The position numbers and the translations under genes were made by a program. Below are positions 6,460 through 10,000 of a DNA stretch of 10,000 bases, in pieces (the first letter of the stretch is position 1; the number at the start of each line of letters is the position of its first letter). This DNA is from Actinidia chinensis. Its lineage: Eukaryota > Streptophyta > Magnoliopsida > Ericales > Actinidiaceae. The stretch is taken from contig CM018895.1 in assembly GCA_009663005.1 (NCBI GenBank), forward strand, positions 7,893,979 to 7,903,978. The letters are read 5' to 3'. The notes beneath the pieces are model-generated. The model ran no database searches and was not told the origin of the DNA. It saw nothing but the letters and a program-made list of their open reading frames with translations.

Positions 6460-6470
6460 CTACCGCTCAA
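6460..6470 (-). other. Degenerate copia polypurine tract
   Basis: The minus strand has TTGAGCGGTAG directly before the LTR start TGTTAG. The usual plant copia form is TTGAGGGGGAG, so two purine positions have become pyrimidines. The TGA of this run is also the pol stop codon (6469-6467). Confidence 0.6.
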
Positions 6471-6990
6471 GCTGGAATGTATATATCATACAATTCAAGC
6501 TTGTTACATAATCTCTCTAATCTAGACTTAAAAAGTGACTTGGTGAACATATGAGCCAACTGAGCTCCCGTGGACACAAACAGTGTAGCAATGATGCCCT
6601 TCTCAGCCTGCTATGTCCACCTCAATATGCTTAGTTATCTCATGAAAGGCTAGATTAGAAGCAATATGAATAGCTGCTTGATTATCACAGTACATACACA
6701 TCGGTTGCTTAACCTCTAGGCACAACTCTTCTAACAAATGTCTCATCCACATGAGCTCGCATGAGGTATGCGCCATGGCCTCTACACTCGATCTCACAAT
6801 AACGTCTATTTCTTACTCTTTCAACTCACTAAATTACCAACGAAAAATGTACAATATCCGGTAGTGGACCTATCTAATAGAGAACTTGCCCAGTGCAGCG
6901 TCAGTGAATGCCTCAACTCATACGTGAACTCGTACGTGATCATTCACGTGGTATAGTAGGCCATGCCCAAGATGGGTTTTAAGGTACCTA
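6467..6990 (-). pseudogene. Copia RNase H domain, frameshifted
   Basis: RNase H removes the RNA template during reverse transcription. The minus strand shows LLDRSTTGYC and FVGNLVSWKSKK-like pieces (about 6900-6810). Next is RSSVEAMAHTSCELMWMRHL (about 6797-6735, with the E-A-E pair shortened), then MYCDNQAAIHIASN with the conserved Asp, HE-TKHIEVD, and the C-terminus GAQLAHMFTK...LCNKLELYDIYIPA before the TGA. Several frame changes and in-frame stops occur. The usual copia C-terminal order is fully recognisable. Confidence 0.87.
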
Positions 6991-7900
6991 ATGATCCTTA
7001 GAGAGTTGCCTCACAGTGTGTGGAACGAGGAACTGACATAAATTGACTAACAACACTAACTACAAACGAGATATTTGGTCAGGTGAGTGTAAGGTAGTTC
7101 ATCTTCCCCATTAAGTGTCGATAACTATCCAGATTAGTCATAAGCTCTCCTTGGTCAACATACAACTTCATATTAGGGTCCATTGGCATATCCACAAGCT
7201 TCAAATTCATCAAACTAGTCTTATCAAGAATATCTAACACATATTTCCGCTGTGACAAACTGACCCCCTCCTTAAACCGAGCTACCTCAATACCCAGAAA
7301 GTATCGTAGTTTCCCCAGGTAGGTCTTTGGTGTGAAACTGTGTTTGGAGTAAGGTCTTCAAATCTTCTATCCCCTTATTATCATCCCCAGTGACAATAAT
7401 GTCATCCACATAAACGATTAATATCACCCACCCCTGTCAGAGATAAACGGAAGAAAACAGAATGATCTATCTCACGTCTCATTTCAAATTGTATAACCGC
7501 ATCACTGAGTTTTCTAAATCAGGCTCGAGGAGACTGTTTGAGACCATAGAGAGCCTTCCAAAATTGACATACTTTGCCAGACTTCCCCTGAGCAACAAAT
7601 CCATGTGGTTACTCCATGTAAACCTTCTCCTGCAAATCATCATGAAGAAAAGTATTCTTCACATCAAGCTGAAACAAAAACCAATCCAAATTGTCATTAA
7701 GGGAAATAAGAATCCATACAAAGGCAATCTTGGCAACAAAAAAAGAACGTCTCAGCAACCTAATCAATATCATAGGTCTGAGTATATCCTTTGGCCATAA
7801 GGCGAGTTTTGTGGCGCTCAAAAAAACTATCAGGATGATATTTCACCGTAAAACCCAACGACAACCAACAACCGACTTGACAGAAAGAACGGGAACTAAC
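6991..7900 (-). pseudogene. Copia reverse transcriptase domain, frameshifted
   Basis: The minus strand reads, in order, VGCRWV and VKYHPDSFFERHKTRLMAKG (about 7900-7800), YTQTYDID, then LDWFLFQLDVKNTFLHDDL with the first catalytic Asp (about 7680-7625). It continues with KALYGLKQSPRA (about 7562-7525), then VILIVYVDDIIVTGDDNKGI with the YVDD active site at 7412-7401. Downstream pieces QRKYVLDILDKTSLMNLKLV and PMDPNMKLYVDQGELM lie at about 7255-7150. Key catalytic residues are kept but frames shift several times. The domain is complete in outline apart from its N-terminal approach. Confidence 0.9.
7401..7412 (-). other. Reverse transcriptase YVDD active-site motif
   Basis: The plus strand GTCATCCACATA encodes Tyr-Val-Asp-Asp on the minus strand, the catalytic box of copia reverse transcriptases. 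It is intact despite nearby frame breaks. Confidence 0.9.
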
Positions 7901-8110
7901 TATCTAGTTCCAAAACAGACTACTCCATGGAACCAACTTCTTCAGGCTACCAAGGGATGGATGACCAAGGCAACAATGATCTTGAAAGAGGGACGTGGAA
8001 GGCTAAAGAGGCACATTGCTGGAAAAATTCGTATCAAAGTAGTAAAGGCCATTGCGATAAGACTTGCCACCAATCTTCTTTGCCGTCTTGAGATCTTGAA
8101 AGACACAATG
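7901..8110 (-). pseudogene. GAG-pre-integrase remnant
   Basis: The minus strand reads DLKTAKKIGGKSYRNGLYYF (about 8098-8035) and, after a stop and frame change, LGHPSLGSLKKLVP (about 7965-7925). These match the GAG-pre-integrase motif that precedes the integrase core in copia polyproteins (H-RLGHPS...LKKL). Immediately afterwards the sequence switches to reverse-transcriptase N-terminal motifs, so the HHCC remainder and DDE core that should follow are absent. Confidence 0.8.
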
Positions 8111-8199
8111 AGTGGAAAAGAATGTTACTAATTAGTTAAAAGATTTAGTAATACTACTAATAGACAGAAAACTTAGGAACATATAAAACAGACTATAAT

Positions 8200-8345
8200 G
8201 ACAAAAAAGGAACAAACTAGTAATACCCAAACCATGAATATTGGAGATAGAACTATCAGCCAGGGTAACACGAGATAGATTAGAAAAGGACTAGGAGTAT
8301 TAGTCATATATGAGTAAAAGCACTAGAATCAATGACGCATGGGAT
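8200..8345 (-). pseudogene. Aspartic protease remnant with altered active site
   Basis: The minus strand reads CVIDSSAFTHI ending in a stop; the family form is W-IDSGA-DHM. The catalytic Asp is kept but the Gly of D-S/T-G-A has become Ser (8319-8330). Further along, VTLADSSI and IHGLGI-like strands fit the protease fold. In-frame stops make it non-functional. Confidence 0.7.
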
Positions 8346-9440
8346 AGAGGAGGCAACACATACAAAAGAGGCAATAATCTGTGTCTGAGCAAGAGCAGTA
8401 GTGGTCGAGGATTGAGCAATTAACAATCTATGATACTCCTTTTCAAAAATAAACACAACTCGAGGAGCAACATCAGAGGAGGGGGCTAACTCAAGCGGGA
8501 AGTGCAGCCTGATGGGTAGTGATACGGCCATGAAGATCGCAACAATGATTAACAATGTGGTTCTCCTTGTGACAATAAGTACACTTCTGTGGGCCACGGC
8601 CACCACCACCACTGTAACTAGAAGCACTGTAACTAGGAGCACAACCACCACCTCCCCTACTACCAGAACTAGAGGCACGACCACTACTACCAGACCAAGA
8701 CCAAAGGAGTTGGGCCCAGTAAAGTGGTTGGGGCGACGATTAGACGAGCGAGAGCCCCTAATAGAAGAAACCAAGGCAGAATGATCCCCATTAACAGAAA
8801 CTAAGAGGGCACCAGAGAGATTCTTGACGAATATGACTAAACACTTCACTCAGGGAGGGCAGTTCCTTAAACCTAAGAAACTGAGTACGAACAAAGTCAA
8901 AACTGGAAGGTAGACCAGATAGGAAATGAGCAATACGCATGGACTCACTATTTCTTCATCACACTATTGTCAGTCAAAAGTGGCTCAGCCAAATCAAGCT
9001 TCTCTCACATTGCGAAATCGAGGTGTAATAGTCTTCAAGACTTATCAAAAAGGGTAAAAGAAAAGAATGTCCGGTAGGTATGGCCCCATCCCACACACGC
9101 TTGGCAGTATTCAAGAATACCAAGCTCCCACTGATCTTGGGCTCCATACTGTTCCACAAAAGGGTGCAAATCTTTGCACCGTCAGCTGACCAATACTCAT
9201 ACTTCGCTTCACCAACCTCCTTGCAATCGAGGGGTTATCAATCAGAAACTTATATAGCTTCTTCGTTATAAAATAAATCTCATCAGACTTAGTCCAATAG
9301 GTATAATTACTATCATTTAACTATATTACAGTAAATGACAAATTGTGTGGCCAAGAAGAACCAGAATTCTAGACATCAAAGGAAGCAAGAACAGTAGAGG
9401 AACCCGATTTATCAGATTTTGTATCTATAACAATATAGCC
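8346..9440 (-). pseudogene. Copia Gag (UBN2-type with CCHC zinc knuckle), frameshifted
   Basis: Gag forms the virus-like particle and binds RNA. From right to left the minus strand gives DTKSDKSGSSTVLASFDV then a stop (about 9430-9369), LNDSNYTYWTKSDEIYFITK and KLYKFLIDNP (about 9320-9225), then in another frame WNSMEPKISGSLVFLNTAKR (about 9157-9095), RIAHFLSGLPSSFDFVRTQF (about 8940-8875) and a SEVFSHIRQ-like stretch. A Gly/Ser/Arg-rich stretch (about 8720-8590) follows, ending at the zinc knuckle. These are the standard parts of a plant copia Gag. At least two frame changes and several stops are present. The start codon was not identified with confidence. Confidence 0.83.
8542..8583 (-). 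other. Gag CCHC zinc knuckle
   Basis: The minus strand encodes CTYCHKENHIVNHC, an intact C-X2-C-X4-H-X4-C knuckle, preceded by a Gly-rich run. It binds nucleic acid in retroelement Gag proteins. Confidence 0.88.
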
Positions 9441-10000
9441 CAAACCAACACCAACACTAACCAGCAACTGCCAACAAAAATAGATAACTAGCACTGTAAA
9501 CAAATAACTAGGCAACCCGCCATACAAAAAACTAACATTGAACACATGGAGCCGAAAACTCACAAAACGACCATGAGAGCATATGAACAGTGTATAGCCA
9601 TAGAATAATGGCTTACAAATCACAAGAAACAACCAACACACCGAAACAAAACCCAAAACAATCCACAAACTGATTTGATCAAACAAAATCGAAGCTGAAA
9701 CTACACAATCTAAGTAGCAATCAAGTCGAAACATGTTAATATGGGACAATCGGAGCTTGTAGGGTCCAGATCGAGTCCTGGCAAGTCAAATCAGAGTCAG
9801 GCGAAAGATGATTATCTCATCAAAGTTTGTTCGAACGCTAATAAGGCATGTCGGGACTAGTCGAGCACTAGCAATGCCTAAACAAGGCCAGACGAGTGAC
9901 GAGTGATCGTTTCGGAGGCTGTCGAAGGTTCGTAACTTCAGATGTCCAATTGACGTCGATTAAGACCTGTAGAAGCGTGGTAGGAGGTCGCAGACCTCAA
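9441..10000 (-). other. Leader or 5' flank of the copia element, no gene seen
   Basis: On the minus strand this stretch precedes the recognisable Gag. 9441-9749 is T- and G-rich on that strand and gives a hydrophobic open frame with no known motif, more like an untranslated leader or intron. From about 9740 to 10000 the composition becomes distinctly richer in G+C. No copy of the 6003-6459 LTR and no iMet-type primer-binding site occurs here, so the 5' LTR is not within view. Confidence 0.45.

Larger units (their letters stand above)
5870..10000 (-). mobile_element. Decayed, internally deleted Ty1/copia retrotransposon
   Basis: Read on the minus strand, the parts follow the copia order: leader, Gag with zinc knuckle, protease, GAG-pre-integrase, (integrase core missing), reverse transcriptase, RNase H, stop, polypurine tract and 3' LTR. 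Frames shift repeatedly and stops are common, so it cannot encode its proteins. The LTR starts TGTTAGAATTAG at 6459 on the minus strand; its far end to the left is uncertain, and 5870 is only a guess from a TGTT...AACA pairing. No second LTR appears up to 10000, so the 5' end lies beyond the window or is lost. Order and motifs make the copia call firm. Confidence 0.88.

Noticed and set aside
7691..8131. 146-residue basic plus-strand frame
   Set aside because: It runs antisense to the pre-integrase and reverse-transcriptase remnants, which carry recognisable motifs on the minus strand. No motif is seen on the plus strand.
8590..8700. ACC/CCA-rich stretch considered as a microsatellite
   Set aside because: It is imperfect and explained as the Gly/Ser-rich codons of Gag read from the opposite strand.
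8304..8849. Long minus-strand frame with Val-rich runs that looks like a membrane protein
   Set aside because: It is mostly a shadow frame of the Gly/Ser/Arg-rich and zinc-knuckle part of copia Gag; the GGT-rich codons read as Val in this frame. Only its edges coincide with real Gag and protease pieces.
9369..9749. 126-residue minus-strand frame with hydrophobic, transmembrane-like stretches
   Set aside because: Hydrophobicity follows from T-rich sequence. Only the last 18 or so residues (DTKSDKSGSSTVLASFDV) look like Gag; the rest has no motif and sits where a leader is expected.
1..10000. CRISPR arrays, tRNA or rRNA genes, bacterial-type operons
   Set aside because: No regularly spaced short repeats, no tRNA cloverleaf or rRNA motifs and no prokaryotic gene layout were seen. 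The direct repeats present are long tandem duplications or LTRs.

Overview
The window looks like nuclear DNA of a flowering plant, most likely a eudicot. It is AT-rich, has plant-type introns, and carries decayed plant LINE and Ty1/copia retrotransposons. There is no prokaryotic gene organisation and no intact protein-coding gene. Nearly everything recognisable is a broken gene or a transposon relic. Family names come from recognising translated motifs by eye; no database search was run.

Layout: (1) About 60-1745, minus strand: a LINE fragment. It holds the tail of an upstream ORF, an endonuclease domain starting at an ATGA stop/start overlap, and the linker leading towards a reverse transcriptase that would lie beyond the left edge. 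(2) 1746-2690: mostly featureless, with one unidentified two-exon candidate (2210-2425). (3) 2688-4606, plus strand: exon relics of the C-terminal part of a sphingosine-1-phosphate lyase (DPL1/SPL) gene. Several splice sites are still readable. One internal segment (intron, exon, intron, exon) is duplicated in tandem. The second copy of one exon is interrupted by a tiny LTR retrotransposon (TRIM, 3324-3631) with its own LTRs, a tRNA-iMet-type primer-binding site, a polypurine tract and a likely target-site duplication. Removing the TRIM and one TSD copy restores the exon's reading frame, apart from one stop codon. (4) 4607-5870: non-coding, with a 133-bp tandem duplication at 4909-5174. (5) About 5870-10000, minus strand: a decayed Ty1/copia element. 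From left to right it shows a 3' LTR containing a 185-bp tandem duplication, a degenerate polypurine tract, RNase H, reverse transcriptase (YVDD kept), a GAG-pre-integrase remnant, a protease remnant, Gag with an intact CCHC zinc knuckle, and a long leader. The integrase catalytic core is missing, so the pre-integrase motif runs almost directly into the reverse transcriptase. The 5' LTR is not in the window.

The parts do not form a working system. The window records layered decay: a lyase gene copy was truncated, internally duplicated and then hit by a TRIM, and it is flanked by a LINE on the left and an internally deleted copia on the right, both on the minus strand. No previously undescribed functional system is evident. 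The most informative object is the SPL pseudogene with its internal duplication and nested TRIM.
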